A stretch of 64,000 nucleotides of DNA from Enterobacteriaceae bacterium RIT691 (lineage in GTDB: Bacteria > Pseudomonadota > Gammaproteobacteria > Enterobacterales > Enterobacteriaceae). Location: the NCBI GenBank assembly GCA_009668205.1, contig WJYM01000001.1:62001-126000 (forward strand), written 5' to 3'. The translations under genes and the position numbers were made by a program. The notes beneath the pieces were generated by a model, which was not told where the DNA came from, did not search any database, and saw only the letters and a list, made by a program, of their open reading frames with translations. Shown here one piece after another: positions 1-9,803 of this stretch. The stretch's first letter is position 1. Each line of letters opens with the position of its first letter.

Positions 1-1
1 T

Positions 2-571
2 GAAGCACCGGATGCCGATTTCGGTCCCGGGGGTTTTGCAGGGCTTACGGAAATTTTTAACCTCGACAAACCCGTGATTGCGGCCGTCAACGGCTACGCC
101 TTCGGCGGCGGTTTTGAACTGGCGCTGGCGGCCGATTTGATTGTCTGTTCTGACAATGCCAGCTTCGCCCTTCCGGAAGTGAAGTTGGGGATTGTACCGG
201 ACAGCGGCGGGATCCTGCGTCTGCCAAAAATCCTGCCCCCCGCCATCATTAACGAGCTGGTGATGACCGGCAGACGAATGGACGCGCACGAGGCGTTACG
301 CTGGGGGATAGTCAACCGGGTGGTCAGCCCTGAGGCCTTAATGGACAGCGCCAGAGAGCTGGCGGCACAGCTGGTCTCGGGTGCGCCGTTGGCGATTGCG
401 GCGCTGAAAGAAATTTACCGCGCCACCCGCGAGCTTCCCGTTGAGGAAGGTTATCGCCTGATGCGCAGCGGTGCGCTAAAACACTACCCCGCCGTCCTTC
501 ATTCCGCAGATGCGTTGGAAGGCCCACAGGCATTCGCTGAAAAACGCGAACCCCGGTGGCAAGGCCGCTAG
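2..571 (+). CDS. caiD: Crotonobetainyl-CoA hydratase CaiD, 5' end outside window
   Basis: The last 189 residues of a crotonase-family enzyme that hydrates crotonobetainyl-CoA to L-carnitinyl-CoA in the cytoplasm, part of anaerobic carnitine metabolism. The reading frame is open from base 2 and has no start in the window, so about 70 N-terminal residues are missing. The crotonase oxyanion-hole segment [14 protein letters not shown] is present, as is the [13 protein letters not shown] segment with its conserved acidic residue. The alignment to E. coli CaiD, recalled from memory, runs without gaps to the C-terminal GR. caiE follows 50 bases downstream on the same strand, as in the caiTABCDE operon. 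Identification is strong because both neighbours are also cai genes. Confidence 0.95.
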   Translation, partial: EAPDADFGPGGFAGLTEIFNLDKPVIAAVNGYAFGGGFELALAADLIVCSDNASFALPEVKLGIVPDSGGILRLPKILPPAIINELVMTGRRMDAHEALRWGIVNRVVSPEALMDSARELAAQLVSGAPLAIAALKEIYRATRELPVEEGYRLMRSGALKHYPAVLHSADALEGPQAFAEKREPRWQGR

Positions 572-621
572 AAATATCGCCCGGTGGACTCCCGCTGCCG
601 GGCATTTTACAGGGAAAAAGT

Positions 622-1209
622 ATGAGCTTTTATGCGTTTGAAGGGCTAATTCCCGTTGTCCACCCGACCGCGTACGTTCACCCTTCGGCGGTCATCATCG
701 GCGATGTGATTATTGGCGCTCAGGTTTACATTGGCCCACACGCCTCGTTACGGGGTGATTACGGTCGGTTGATTGTCGAAACCGGTGCCAATATTCAGGA
801 CGGCTGCATCATGCACGGCTACTGCGATACCGATACGGTTGTGCAGGAAAATGGACATATCGGCCACGGTGCGGTGCTGCACGGATGCGTGATTGGCTGT
901 AACGCGTTGGTCGGCATGAACAGCGTGATCATGGATGGCGCGGTGATTGGCGAAGAAAGCCTGGTCGCAGCAATGAGCTTCGTCAAAGCCGGATTTCAGG
1001 GGGCAAAGCGACAATTGTTGGTGGGCAGCCCCGCCCGCATTCTGCGCGAAGTCACCGACGAAGAGCTGCACTGGAAACGGCTGAACACCAAAGAGTACCA
1101 GGACCTGACGGGCCGCTGCCACGCGTCGTTAAGAAAAACCGTGCCGCTGACTGAAATGGAATGGGACAGGCCAAGACTGCGCGGCACAACGGAGGTGAAA
1201 CCCAGGTAA
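622..1209 (+). CDS. caiE: Carnitine operon protein CaiE (left-handed beta-helix acyltransferase family)
   Basis: A 195-residue hexapeptide-repeat protein of the gamma-carbonic-anhydrase-like family. In E. coli CaiE is thought to supply or activate the CoA-linked cofactor needed by the carnitine racemase and dehydratase enzymes. The repeats run from about residue 15 to 140 (for example [13 protein letters not shown] and [18 protein letters not shown]), with the histidines that usually bind metal in this family. The ATG at 622 was chosen because it gives the MSFYAFEGL start known from the family and lies behind a purine-rich stretch; the frame is open further upstream. It is the last gene of the cai operon and faces caiF. 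Confidence 0.94.
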   Translation: MSFYAFEGLIPVVHPTAYVHPSAVIIGDVIIGAQVYIGPHASLRGDYGRLIVETGANIQDGCIMHGYCDTDTVVQENGHIGHGAVLHGCVIGCNALVGMNSVIMDGAVIGEESLVAAMSFVKAGFQGAKRQLLVGSPARILREVTDEELHWKRLNTKEYQDLTGRCHASLRKTVPLTEMEWDRPRLRGTTEVKPR

Positions 1210-1215
1210 GGTTTT

Positions 1216-1250
1216 GCAGGCCTGATAAGACGACGCCGTATCGGGCCTGC
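1216..1250. repeat. REP-like palindromic element
   Basis: A 35-base imperfect palindrome with GCAGGCC at one end and GGCCTGC at the other, and the GATAAGACG and GCCGTATC segments typical of enterobacterial REP sequences. It lies between the convergent caiE and caiF ends, a usual place for such elements, where it can stabilise mRNA or help stop transcription. Confidence 0.7.
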
Positions 1251-1270
1251 GCGGGCTCAGGAAAAAATAA

Positions 1271-1666
1271 TCAGCGCCGCTGGGTTTTTGACAGCATCCA
1301 CTGCCATTTCTGTTCACGGTTCAGCTCGCCAGGCGGCACAGAAGCCAGCCGTGGCGTGGCGCTACGAAACGGGTCTTTCTCGGGTAATGCTGTTTTGAGG
1401 CGCGCATACAGTTGCTTATCGATATTACGGATCCTCAGCAGCCGCTGGCACTGACACCCTCTGCCCTCCAGCTGATTCGGAATCGTTTTGGTTTCGCACT
1501 CAATTTCGCCGACATCGGCCAGAATATAGGAGACGGTATTAATGGCTTTGCAGGGGTCAATATTAAATTCACCGGCAATTTCTTTGGCACTGACCCAGCG
1601 ATCTTGCGCCATCACCCAATCCGCGATTAACAAATATAACGGTTTATCAACATATTTCTCACTCAT
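1271..1666 (-). CDS. caiF: Carnitine metabolism transcriptional activator CaiF
   Basis: A 131-residue DNA-binding protein, the same length as E. coli CaiF, which activates the divergent cai and fix operons under anaerobiosis when carnitine intermediates are present. The N-terminal third (VDKPLYLLIADWVM, then a helix-turn-helix-like stretch around residues 20-55) and the LEGRGCQCQRLLRI segment match the family closely. The ATG at 1666 is preferred over the in-frame GTG two codons upstream, because it gives the family start MSEKYVDKPLYLL and has GGGAG about six bases before it. It converges on caiE, as in E. coli. The fix genes and caiT lie outside the window. Confidence 0.93.
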   Translation of the reverse strand: MSEKYVDKPLYLLIADWVMAQDRWVSAKEIAGEFNIDPCKAINTVSYILADVGEIECETKTIPNQLEGRGCQCQRLLRIRNIDKQLYARLKTALPEKDPFRSATPRLASVPPGELNREQKWQWMLSKTQRR

Positions 1667-1832
1667 GTACACTCCCTGATTACAAATTAAAAAATACGTA
1701 TAAAGTGCCCCGTCTCGTCACCGTCAACCGGACACATCAAATAAACAGATATTGCGAGCATAGTAATCGATACAAAAAAACAGGAGTGTGAAGCGCGCCG
1801 AAATTATCCCGTTTCAGAGTAACGAAATAAAC

Positions 1833-2804
1833 TCAGAATATATTCAATTGTTGCCGGAAATAACGGGCGCCGTCCCGTAACGCGTCATCGGCCACCGGGA
1901 GCATCCGCGAATAGTGCAAAAAGGCATGCAGGGTGCCGGGGTACATTTCATACCGACAAGGCTGACCGTGCTCCAGCAGCGTATGACATAACGCCAGACT
2001 GTCATCAATCAGGGGGTCATATTCGGCCGCGGCAATGAAGCAAGGCGGCACCGCGTCGCTCAGCGTAGTGTTAAACAGGCAGTAGTAAGGTGATTCGCGA
2101 TCCTGCGGGTGACTAAGGTAGGCCGATTCGTACGACGCTAAATCGGCCTCGGTCAATCCGTCCCACTGGCCGCCATACAAACGGCGGCTGGCAGAATCCC
2201 GCAGGCCGTACAAGCCATACCACAGCAGAAGGCCTTTCACCTCGCCACAGTCCTGTTTTTTATCGCGCAGCCACAGTGCCGTCGCCAGCGCCAGCATCGC
2301 ACCGGCAGAATCTCCGGCGAAGCCGATGGCGTGCATATTAAGGGCAAATTTTGCGGCGTGATGATGATAAAACGTGCAAACGTCCACGCTCTCTTCAATG
2401 GCCTGAGGAAACTTCGCTTCGGGCGACAGCGTGTAATCAATACCGATCACGGTGCAGCCGCTATAGTCGGCCAGCAGGCGCATGATCCGGTCATGGGTGT
2501 CGATATTCCCGAGCACAAAGCCGCCGCCGTGCAGGTAAAATAGCGTGGCGGGTGTGGACGCCTGCGGCGCATAAATTCGGGTTCTCACCTCGCCCCAGCG
2601 CGTTTCGATGTTCACATCTTCACTGCGGAACATCCGTGAGCCGCCTTCGTTCCAGAAGCGACGCTCTTCGTTGTAGGCCAGTCGTTGGGAGGGAAAGTCG
2701 CTGCCCACCGGTGTGGGCTGAGGGCGCGCCGCCTGAAAATCCAGGACCGCCTGCATCTGAGCAGATATTTTTTTCAGCACGTGCGCTTTGTTTTCAGGTT
2801 TCAT
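1833..2804 (-). CDS. aes: Acetyl esterase Aes, HSL-type alpha/beta hydrolase
   Basis: A 323-residue esterase of the hormone-sensitive-lipase family that hydrolyses short-chain acyl esters. In E. coli, Aes also binds and inhibits the maltose regulator MalT. The oxyanion-hole motif HGGG sits near residue 91 and the nucleophile elbow GDSAG near residue 164. The Asp in EYDPLIDDS and the His in [11 protein letters not shown] complete the triad. The start at 2804 gives MKPENK, the E. coli beginning, and has AGGAGG seven bases upstream. In E. coli aes lies far from psp, near gsk, so its place beside ycjF and caiF reflects rearrangement. Confidence 0.9.
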   Translation of the reverse strand: MKPENKAHVLKKISAQMQAVLDFQAARPQPTPVGSDFPSQRLAYNEERRFWNEGGSRMFRSEDVNIETRWGEVRTRIYAPQASTPATLFYLHGGGFVLGNIDTHDRIMRLLADYSGCTVIGIDYTLSPEAKFPQAIEESVDVCTFYHHHAAKFALNMHAIGFAGDSAGAMLALATALWLRDKKQDCGEVKGLLLWYGLYGLRDSASRRLYGGQWDGLTEADLASYESAYLSHPQDRESPYYCLFNTTLSDAVPPCFIAAAEYDPLIDDSLALCHTLLEHGQPCRYEMYPGTLHAFLHYSRMLPVADDALRDGARYFRQQLNIF

Positions 2805-2905
2805 GGGTCCCTCCTGGAGAAAACCCCATTTTAGGAACCCGTTACCGAAAAACTGAGAACCCACCGACCGATATTGAACGTTTCAGTCGGTGAGACTTGC
2901 CGCCG

Positions 2906-3955
2906 TCAGGAACTGCGTTTACTCATGGTGTCTTTCAACTGGCCAATCAGTTCACGTCGGAAATCACCGAGCTTCGGCTTATCGTTATCGATCCACGGCA
3001 GTGGACGACACACTTCCATCGCTTTGATCCCCAACCGTGCGGTCAGTAAACCAGCGCCTATCCCCTGGGCCGCACGGGCAGAAAGACGCGCGGCCAAATC
3101 CTGCGACATCCAGTCCATTCCCACTTCACGCACCAGCTCGCTGGCCCCCGCGAACGCGATGTTCAGCAGCACCAGACGGAACAGGCGAATGCGGCTGTAA
3201 TAGCCCAGCTCAATGCCATACAGTGCCGCAATGCGGTTAATGAGCCGTAAATTACGCCAGGCAATAAAGGCCATATCCACCAACGCCAGCGGGCTGACGG
3301 CGATCATCAGCGTCGATTCGGCCGCTGAACGGCTGATTTCCCGACGGGCCTGGGCATCCAGCACGGGCTGCACCAGATGGGCATACAACGCGACCACTTC
3401 GCGATCGTTTTGTGTTTCGTGGATAGCCGCATACCAGCGCTGAAGCGCCGGATGTGATTTATCGAGCCCGGCCTGTTGCGCCAACTTCTCACAGAACTCA
3501 CGCCCTTTTCCGGTCCCGTGACTGTGCAGAAGATCGCGCGCCTCATCTCTTTCTTCGGCGCGTTGGCGCAAGCGCCATAACCGCCGCCATTCGGTGGCCA
3601 CCGACCCTACACCGGCGCCAACGATCAGCGCCCCTGCCGCACACCCACCGAGTGCGACCCAGTCCTGGGTTTGCCAGGCATGCATTGTCCACTGCACACC
3701 CTGACCAATGACGCTTACGCCGAACAGCGTCAGCCCGGCGGTGACCATTTTGCGCCACAGGCTGCGTTTCGGGCGAAGCGCGGCTTCGACAACGGCTTCT
3801 GCCTGCCCTTCGTCTTCCAGCGGCGAGTCAATCAGCGCCGGGGCGAAGGTGTCGGCCTGGCTCTGCTCAAAAGTTTGTGCAGCGCGAAGGTGTTCGGTTT
3901 TGTCCGCTTCCAGCGGCCCGGCGAAATCGATTCGCGGTTTTAACGGTTCGCTCAT
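2906..3955 (-). CDS. ycjF: YcjF inner-membrane protein (UPF0283/DUF697)
   Basis: A 349-residue membrane protein of unknown biochemical role, from a gene pair co-induced with the psp stress operon in E. coli. The first 70 residues are polar; two hydrophobic segments follow at about residues 70-120 ([13 protein letters not shown] and [15 protein letters not shown]), with further hydrophobic stretches in the C-terminal DUF697 region. Its ATG overlaps the ycjX stop codon (ATGA), so the two are translationally coupled. In E. coli tyrR is the next gene; here aes follows, so this end of the psp region is a synteny break. Confidence 0.92.
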   Translation of the reverse strand: MSEPLKPRIDFAGPLEADKTEHLRAAQTFEQSQADTFAPALIDSPLEDEGQAEAVVEAALRPKRSLWRKMVTAGLTLFGVSVIGQGVQWTMHAWQTQDWVALGGCAAGALIVGAGVGSVATEWRRLWRLRQRAEERDEARDLLHSHGTGKGREFCEKLAQQAGLDKSHPALQRWYAAIHETQNDREVVALYAHLVQPVLDAQARREISRSAAESTLMIAVSPLALVDMAFIAWRNLRLINRIAALYGIELGYYSRIRLFRLVLLNIAFAGASELVREVGMDWMSQDLAARLSARAAQGIGAGLLTARLGIKAMEVCRPLPWIDNDKPKLGDFRRELIGQLKDTMSKRSS

Positions 3956-5349
3956 CGCAATTTATCTCCAATCAAAAACTCCAGCGCCGCGTCGAGGCGA
4001 ATATGCGGCAGCGGTTTGTCGACATCCATCGCCTGCGGGCGAAACGCTTCAAACTGAAAGCCCTGTTGTTCCCAGAAGGCCTGACCCGGCAGGCGAGCCG
4101 GGACTTCCCCCGGATACACCGTCAACGGCTGGCCATCACTCAGACGATGGCCGCGCAGTGCCGGGATTTTTTCACCATTGACGTCAATCAGCCCGCTCTG
4201 CGTGGCCTGCACTGACGCCAGCCCCAGGCAATCCATACTGATTCCCTCGAAGGCCGCGTTCTGCCAGGCATCCTGAATCAGCTGCTGCAGCAGGGACACC
4301 ATGTTGGCGTGCTGATCGACCGTCACGTGGTCGGCCTTGGTGGCCGCAAACAGCAGCTTGTCGATCACCGGCGAAAACAGGCGGCGGAACAGCGTGCGCT
4401 GCCCGTAGTGGAAACTTTGCATCAGCTGCGTCAGCGCCAGTCGCATATCGTTGAACGCCTGTGGCCCGCTGTTGAGCGGTTGCAGACAGTCCACCAGCAC
4501 AATCTGGCGGTCAAAGCGCAGGAAGTGATTTTTGTAGAACCCTTTCACCACATGCTCGCAGTAGTAATCAAACCGCGCACGCAGCATTCCGGCGTTGGTG
4601 TGTTTATCGGCCTGCGCCAGCCGGGCTTCGCCCACGCCGTCGACATCCGGCCAGGGGAAAAATTGCAGCGCCGGCGCGCCCGCCATATCGCCAGGCAGCA
4701 CAAAGCGTCCCGGCTGAATAAAGTGCAGGCCTTCTTTTTTGCAGGTGTGCAGATACTCGGTCCAGGCGTCAGCGATCTCAGCCAGCCGGTTTTCATCCGC
4801 CGGTGCCAGTGGATCTAAACCCTCACAAAGCTCTCGCCAGCGGGCAGACCATTCGCTGCGCTGTCCCTGCAACAGCCCGGTCATCTGCCGTGACCAGGTC
4901 AGATAGTCCTGCGCCAGCATCGGCAAATCAAGCAGCCACTCCCCCGGATAATCGACGATTTCCAGATACAGCGTAGAGGTGTCTTTAAAGTGACGCAGTA
5001 AGGATTCATTGGAGCGAAAACGCAGTGCGAGACGAATTTCACTCACCCCGCGCGTCGGCGTCGGCCACACGGGCGGCGAACCATACAGCTGCGCCAGACC
5101 TTCGTCATAGGTGAAGCGCGGAATGCCAAAATCACGCTGAGGTACGCGCTTTACGCCCAGCAGACGCTCTTCGCGCACCGCGCTGAGCAGCGGCAGACGC
5201 GCCCCCGCGTGCAGATTCAGCAACTGATTCACCATCGCGGTGATAAACGCCGTTTTGCCGCTGCGGCTAAGCCCGGTGACCGCCAGACGCAGATGTCTGT
5301 CCACGCCGCGGTTCACCAGCGCATTCAATTCGCTTTTAAGTCGGTTCAT
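3952..5349 (-). CDS. ycjX: YcjX, P-loop GTPase-like protein (DUF463)
   Basis: A 465-residue nucleotide-binding protein, the same length as E. coli YcjX, and close to it throughout. The Walker A motif GLSRSGKT is at residues 26-33 and a DYPGEW switch-like segment lies near residue 135. The family is associated with the Psp envelope-stress response, but its reaction is not established. The ATG at 5349 gives [15 protein letters not shown], matching the family start, and discards a 13-residue upstream extension. It lies downstream of pspD with a 122-base gap, where E. coli has pspE and a sugar-utilisation cluster (ycjM-W). Confidence 0.93.
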   Translation of the reverse strand: MNRLKSELNALVNRGVDRHLRLAVTGLSRSGKTAFITAMVNQLLNLHAGARLPLLSAVREERLLGVKRVPQRDFGIPRFTYDEGLAQLYGSPPVWPTPTRGVSEIRLALRFRSNESLLRHFKDTSTLYLEIVDYPGEWLLDLPMLAQDYLTWSRQMTGLLQGQRSEWSARWRELCEGLDPLAPADENRLAEIADAWTEYLHTCKKEGLHFIQPGRFVLPGDMAGAPALQFFPWPDVDGVGEARLAQADKHTNAGMLRARFDYYCEHVVKGFYKNHFLRFDRQIVLVDCLQPLNSGPQAFNDMRLALTQLMQSFHYGQRTLFRRLFSPVIDKLLFAATKADHVTVDQHANMVSLLQQLIQDAWQNAAFEGISMDCLGLASVQATQSGLIDVNGEKIPALRGHRLSDGQPLTVYPGEVPARLPGQAFWEQQGFQFEAFRPQAMDVDKPLPHIRLDAALEFLIGDKLR

Positions 5350-5471
5350 CGCTATTCCATTGCGTCCTGAAAAGGAGTGTTGAAACAAGGATATTACATG
5401 GGGGCAAAGCTGGAAGATGCAACGGAGAAAATACTTAAAATACAGGTACGTCCACGTTGTACCCCTGGCGG

Positions 5472-5690
5472 TTATTTCATTCCACGCGCAATCCTGCTGG
5501 CCAGGCGCGCCAAAAGAGGTTCAAGCGCGACGGCAATCAGCATCTTCAGCGGACGACGGGCGACAGATTTGATAGCCCAACCGGCAACGCCCGCCGGGCC
5601 GTAACGCAGTGCGGTAAGCAGCACCAGCTTACCGGCGATTTTCAGGCCGGGTTTTACCTTCTGCCCGGCGCGCTGCCATTGTGGGTTCAT
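5472..5690 (-). CDS. pspD: Phage shock protein D
   Basis: A 72-residue protein, one residue shorter than E. coli PspD. It has a hydrophobic N-terminal half ([19 protein letters not shown]), a basic middle and the C-terminal IARGMK. It is a peripheral inner-membrane member of the phage-shock operon whose role is minor and poorly defined. It follows pspC by 15 bases. No pspE rhodanese gene is found behind it, so the psp operon here appears to be pspABCD. Confidence 0.92.
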   Translation of the reverse strand: MNPQWQRAGQKVKPGLKIAGKLVLLTALRYGPAGVAGWAIKSVARRPLKMLIAVALEPLLARLASRIARGMK

Positions 5691-5705
5691 GTCGTGTTCT
5701 CTCAG

Positions 5706-6065
5706 TTACAGCTGGCGAAACCGGCTGCGCAGGGAAAAAGTATCAGACGTCACGTAGCGTTCCATGTCGCGCAGGCGCTGCTCACCTGCCGCAAGTTCGG
5801 CATCCACCACGTTTAAAAGCTCGCGGCTGGACGGCGTGTTTTCACCGTAAAGTTCCCCTTCCGGCATCGGATCTAGCGCAAACGTCAGGATAACGTAGGC
5901 CACCACCACAAAGAAAAACAGGCCAAAAATCATTGCCAGCACGGTAATCAGGCGCACCAGTTTAACCGGGACGTTGAGCCAGTGAGCGATCCCCGCACAC
6001 ACGCCCTTTACCATGCCCTGTTGCGGGATACGCCACAGTTTTTTACTGAAATCTAAGGCAGCCAT
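5706..6065 (-). CDS. pspC: Phage shock protein C, membrane stress sensor
   Basis: A 119-residue inner-membrane protein, the same length as E. coli PspC. With PspB it senses envelope damage (mislocalised secretins, loss of proton-motive force) and draws PspA away from PspF. A PspC domain covers about residues 8-70, with the segment GMVKGVCAGIAHWLNVPVKL followed by a strong membrane helix (LAMIFGLFFFVVVAYVILTF). The C-terminal cytosolic part is helical and charged. Its first codon overlaps the pspB stop codon, which suggests translational coupling and equal synthesis of the partners. Confidence 0.95.
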   Translation of the reverse strand: MAALDFSKKLWRIPQQGMVKGVCAGIAHWLNVPVKLVRLITVLAMIFGLFFFVVVAYVILTFALDPMPEGELYGENTPSSRELLNVVDAELAAGEQRLRDMERYVTSDTFSLRSRFRQL

Positions 6066-6286
6066 TATCGTTCTCTCCAGTTCGGGTGTTCCGCATCAAG
6101 AATGTCTTCCAGCGCCTGGAGACGTTCGCGCATCCGTTTGGCTTCATCCGTCAATTGGGCAAGCCGCTGCTGTTCACTCTGTGAAAGATCCGCCCCGGAA
6201 CGGTTGCTGTAGTGCAGCCACAGCCACACCGGTAATACAAACAGCACAAAAAGCGTCAGCGGGATGGCAAGAAAAAGCGCGCTCAT
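6065..6286 (-). CDS. pspB: Phage shock protein B
   Basis: A 73-residue inner-membrane protein, one residue shorter than E. coli PspB. It has one N-terminal membrane segment (FLAIPLTLFVLFVLPVWLWL) and a leucine-rich coiled-coil tail (residues 35-68). It acts with PspC as the sensing complex that binds PspA during membrane stress. It follows pspA by 54 bases in the same transcript. Confidence 0.95.
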   Translation of the reverse strand: MSALFLAIPLTLFVLFVLPVWLWLHYSNRSGADLSQSEQQRLAQLTDEAKRMRERLQALEDILDAEHPNWRER

Positions 6287-6340
6287 AAGGTCTCCTTACA
6301 GATGATGAGCGGCGGCACACCCGGTGCCGCCCGGCAATGA

Positions 6341-7012
<672 letters not shown>

Positions 7013-7066
7013 TCACATCCTCATACGTCGGTCTGTTATCGGGCAATGCCCTGCTGCAATGATTAA

Positions 7067-7083
7067 TACAATCTTCGTGCCAA
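7067..7083 (-). promoter_or_regulatory. Sigma-54 promoter of pspABCD
   Basis: On the minus strand this reads TTGGCACG, four bases, then TTGTA. That matches the -24 (TGGCACG) and -12 (TTGT) elements of sigma-54 promoters, and I recall it as nearly identical to the E. coli pspA promoter. It is about 60 bases upstream of the pspA start. The remaining 100 bases up to pspF should hold the PspF enhancer sites, an IHF site and the sigma-70 promoter of pspF, which I could not place exactly. Confidence 0.88.
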
Positions 7084-7181
7084 CTTTTTATCTTATTGAT
7101 TTTACATGAAGTGATTGAAAAACATGCAGCCCGCCGCTACAGTGATATGGCGAATTACACTAATGAGTGGTGAATTTCATC

Positions 7182-8150
7182 ATGGCAGATTACAAAGACA
7201 ACCTGCTCGGCGAAGCGAACAGCTTTATCGAGGTACTGGAACAGGTTTCACGGCTCGCACCGCTGGACAAGCCGGTGCTGGTGATAGGCGAACGCGGCAC
7301 CGGTAAGGAGCTTATCGCTAACCGCCTGCACTTTCTCTCTTCGCGCTGGCAGGGCCCGTTTATCTCACTGAACTGCGCGGCGTTGAATGAAAACCTGCTT
7401 GATTCAGAGTTATTCGGCCACGAAGCGGGCGCATTCACCGGCGCACAAAAGCGGCATCCGGGTCGTTTCGAACGCGCCGATGGCGGCACCCTGTTTCTGG
7501 ATGAACTGGCGACGGCGCCGATGCTGGTGCAGGAAAAATTGCTGCGGGTTATCGAATACGGTGAGCTTGAGCGCGTCGGCGGCAGCCAGCCGCTACAGGT
7601 GAATGTGCGCCTGGTGTGCGCTACCAATGCGGATTTGCCGCAGATGGTCAGCGACGGCGCTTTCCGTGCCGATTTGCTCGACAGACTGGCGTTTGATGTG
7701 GTTCAGCTTCCGCCGCTGCGTGAACGCCAGCCCGATATCATGTTGATGGCCGAACACTTCGCTATTCAGATGTGCCGCGAGCTGAAGCTGCCGCTGTTCC
7801 CTGGTTTTACCGATCATGCCAAAGAGACGCTTCAGCACTACCGCTGGCCCGGTAATATTCGCGAACTTAAAAACGTTGTCGAACGCTCGGTCTATCGCCA
7901 CGCCAGTATTGAAGAGCCGCTGGATAACATTATTCTCGATCCCTTCCAACGAGCGATACCGGCTGAGAGCGTGGCACAGAAAAGTGAGATTGCTCTGCCG
8001 CTCGATCTGCGTGAGTTTCAAAACCAGCAGGAGAAGAATTTGCTGCAGCAGGCGCTTCAACAGGCCCGGTTTAATCAAAAGAAAGCCGCGGAGCTACTGG
8101 GGCTGACTTACCACCAGCTTCGGGCTTTGTTGAAGAAGCATCAGCTTTGA
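7182..8150 (+). CDS. pspF: PspF, sigma-54-dependent activator of the psp operon
   Basis: A 322-residue bacterial enhancer-binding protein with no receiver domain. Its activity is instead controlled by PspA binding. The AAA+ domain has Walker A GERGTGKE at residues 36-43 and the sigma-54-contacting GAFTGA loop at residues 83-88, with the Walker B region at GGTLFLDE. A Fis-type helix-turn-helix closes the protein (KKAAELLGLTYHQLRALLKK). The ATG at 7182 is chosen over an upstream in-frame codon because it gives MADYKDNLLGEANSF, as in E. coli. It is divergent from pspA, and autoregulation by binding in the shared intergenic region is known for the family. Confidence 0.97.
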   Translation: MADYKDNLLGEANSFIEVLEQVSRLAPLDKPVLVIGERGTGKELIANRLHFLSSRWQGPFISLNCAALNENLLDSELFGHEAGAFTGAQKRHPGRFERADGGTLFLDELATAPMLVQEKLLRVIEYGELERVGGSQPLQVNVRLVCATNADLPQMVSDGAFRADLLDRLAFDVVQLPPLRERQPDIMLMAEHFAIQMCRELKLPLFPGFTDHAKETLQHYRWPGNIRELKNVVERSVYRHASIEEPLDNIILDPFQRAIPAESVAQKSEIALPLDLREFQNQQEKNLLQQALQQARFNQKKAAELLGLTYHQLRALLKKHQL

Positions 8151-8286
8151 ATGGGTCTACTACAGACCAGAGATGTATGCATTTACAGGATCTGGCAACA
8201 GATCCTGAGGGTGATCCCCTCCAAAGGTTATTGTGCGAACTGATACGGATATTTGCTGCAGATCTGAAAGCCCCGCACTAAAAAAA

Positions 8287-8368
8287 CGCCCGGTGGCGGC
8301 TACGCCTTACCGGGCCTACACGATCCAGGGTTCTTCGTAGGCCCGGCAAACGAAGTGCCGCCGGGCGA
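8287..8368. repeat. Pair of REP elements in opposite orientation (BIME)
   Basis: Two facing palindromic units: GCCCGGTGGCGGCTACGCC through CCGGGCCTAC, then GTAGGCCCGGCAAACG through GCCGCCGGGC. They are separated by about 14 bases. This is the usual BIME layout between the convergent ends of pspF and the MFS gene. A separate 8-bp inverted repeat (CAGGATCT/AGATCCTG, 8186-8207) lies just upstream and has no U-tract. Confidence 0.85.
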
Positions 8369-8375
8369 GAATACG

Positions 8376-9776
8376 TCAACGCGGTTGCGGCGTTCGACGT
8401 GGCAATAACCACCAGCTCACCGCAACAGCACAGAGGCAAATGGCACTGTTAAACAGCAACGCATAGTGTGCCGCACTCGCCATTCCATAGGGCAACAACA
8501 ACGCGTACAGCGACGCGGTTACGGCGATGCCCATCGCCCCCCCGAGCGAGCTGCCCATTTTGTAAATGCCTGATGCGACGCCCACTTTATTCTCTGGCGC
8601 GTTGACGACTGCGGTGTCTGTCGACGGCGTGGCGTAACATCCCAGCCCCAGACCGAACAGCACAAAGCTGAAGAAGACCGTGATGATGTAACTCTCTTTT
8701 TCAAGGAAGGTGCAGGATATCAGTAGCGTAGCGATTGCGCTGAGCACGGGCCCCGTCATCATCGGGATACGCGCGCCATAGCGCTGAAGCAGTTTCTCCC
8801 CGACGCGGATCATCACCAGCACGGTCACCAGATAGCCCAGCGTCATCATGCCGCTTTGCAACGGAGACAAATGATGCCCCTGTTGTAGCCAGATGCTGGT
8901 GATCATCATTGTGCCGATGCTGCCGTTTAGCATGAAGTTTGAGAGCACCGCTGCGCTGTAGGAACGGTTTTTGAACAGGGCGAAATCAATCAACGCCGCG
9001 TCGCCTTTGCGCAAGCCGGAACGCACAAACCACAGCCCGGAAAGCAGCGCACCGCTCAGCATCGTTAGCGATAACCCGCTGCTCCAGCCCCAGCCGTGGC
9101 CTTTGCTGATAAACAGATTCAGCATCACCAGCGCCGCCACAAAACTGATAAGCCCACTAACGTCCAGCTTATGCTGTTGTGCGCTGGCGCTGCGGCTTTC
9201 AGGCGTTCCACGAATCATCAGCAAGGCCACCAGCGCCACCGCAATGGAGCAGACAAAAATCCAGCGCCAGCCCAGCCCGGTGGCAATCGCACCGCCGACG
9301 AACGAACACAGGCCGCTGCCGCCCCATGAGCCAATCACCCAGAAGCTGATCGCCCGCTGCCGGGCTTTGCCTTCATACCAGGTTTTAATCAGCGCCAGCG
9401 TCGCTGGCATGATACAGGCCGCCGACACCCCCTGAATCGCCCTGCCCGCCAGAAATAATACCGGCCCTTGCGCCAGTACCAGCAGAGCGCTGCCAACGAT
9501 ACTGAGGGTCAGACCAATCAGGGTCAGGCGGACATGGCCAAACTTGTCCGCCAGTCCGCCGCTCGCCACCACGAAGCAGCCGCTGAACAGCGCACTGAGG
9601 CTGACCGCGAGCGTCAGCGTTTCCAGCGAGATATCCAGCGTACTTTTCATCGCCGGTACCACATTGATGACCGACTGGGCAAACAGCCAGAAGGTCAACA
9701 CACTAAGAACGATGCCTACCAGCAGCCGGTCATTACCGACAAAGGCTCGGGTGTCTGTCAGGGGAACAGTACTCAT
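8376..9776 (-). CDS. MFS drug/metabolite transporter, DHA2 (14-TM) type
   Basis: A 466-residue, highly hydrophobic major facilitator protein with about 14 membrane segments. The MFS motif A-like loop GGLADKFGHVRLTLIG is near residue 73, and the antiporter-type region GRAIQGVSAACIMPATLALI is near residue 110. It resembles the EmrB/QacA/SmvA group of proton-coupled exporters; the substrate is unknown. It has AAAGGAGG nine bases before its ATG and starts 27 bases after the amidohydrolase stop, so the two form an operon. Export of the product of that enzyme, or import of its substrate, is inference only. Confidence 0.85.
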   Translation of the reverse strand: MSTVPLTDTRAFVGNDRLLVGIVLSVLTFWLFAQSVINVVPAMKSTLDISLETLTLAVSLSALFSGCFVVASGGLADKFGHVRLTLIGLTLSIVGSALLVLAQGPVLFLAGRAIQGVSAACIMPATLALIKTWYEGKARQRAISFWVIGSWGGSGLCSFVGGAIATGLGWRWIFVCSIAVALVALLMIRGTPESRSASAQQHKLDVSGLISFVAALVMLNLFISKGHGWGWSSGLSLTMLSGALLSGLWFVRSGLRKGDAALIDFALFKNRSYSAAVLSNFMLNGSIGTMMITSIWLQQGHHLSPLQSGMMTLGYLVTVLVMIRVGEKLLQRYGARIPMMTGPVLSAIATLLISCTFLEKESYIITVFFSFVLFGLGLGCYATPSTDTAVVNAPENKVGVASGIYKMGSSLGGAMGIAVTASLYALLLPYGMASAAHYALLFNSAICLCAVAVSWWLLPRRTPQPR

Positions 9777-9803
9777 GGTGCGGCCCTCCTTTGTGCTTTG
9801 GGT

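Noticed and set aside
8287-8368. Possible insertion-sequence ends
   Set aside because: The inverted units are REP elements; there is no transposase and no target duplication.
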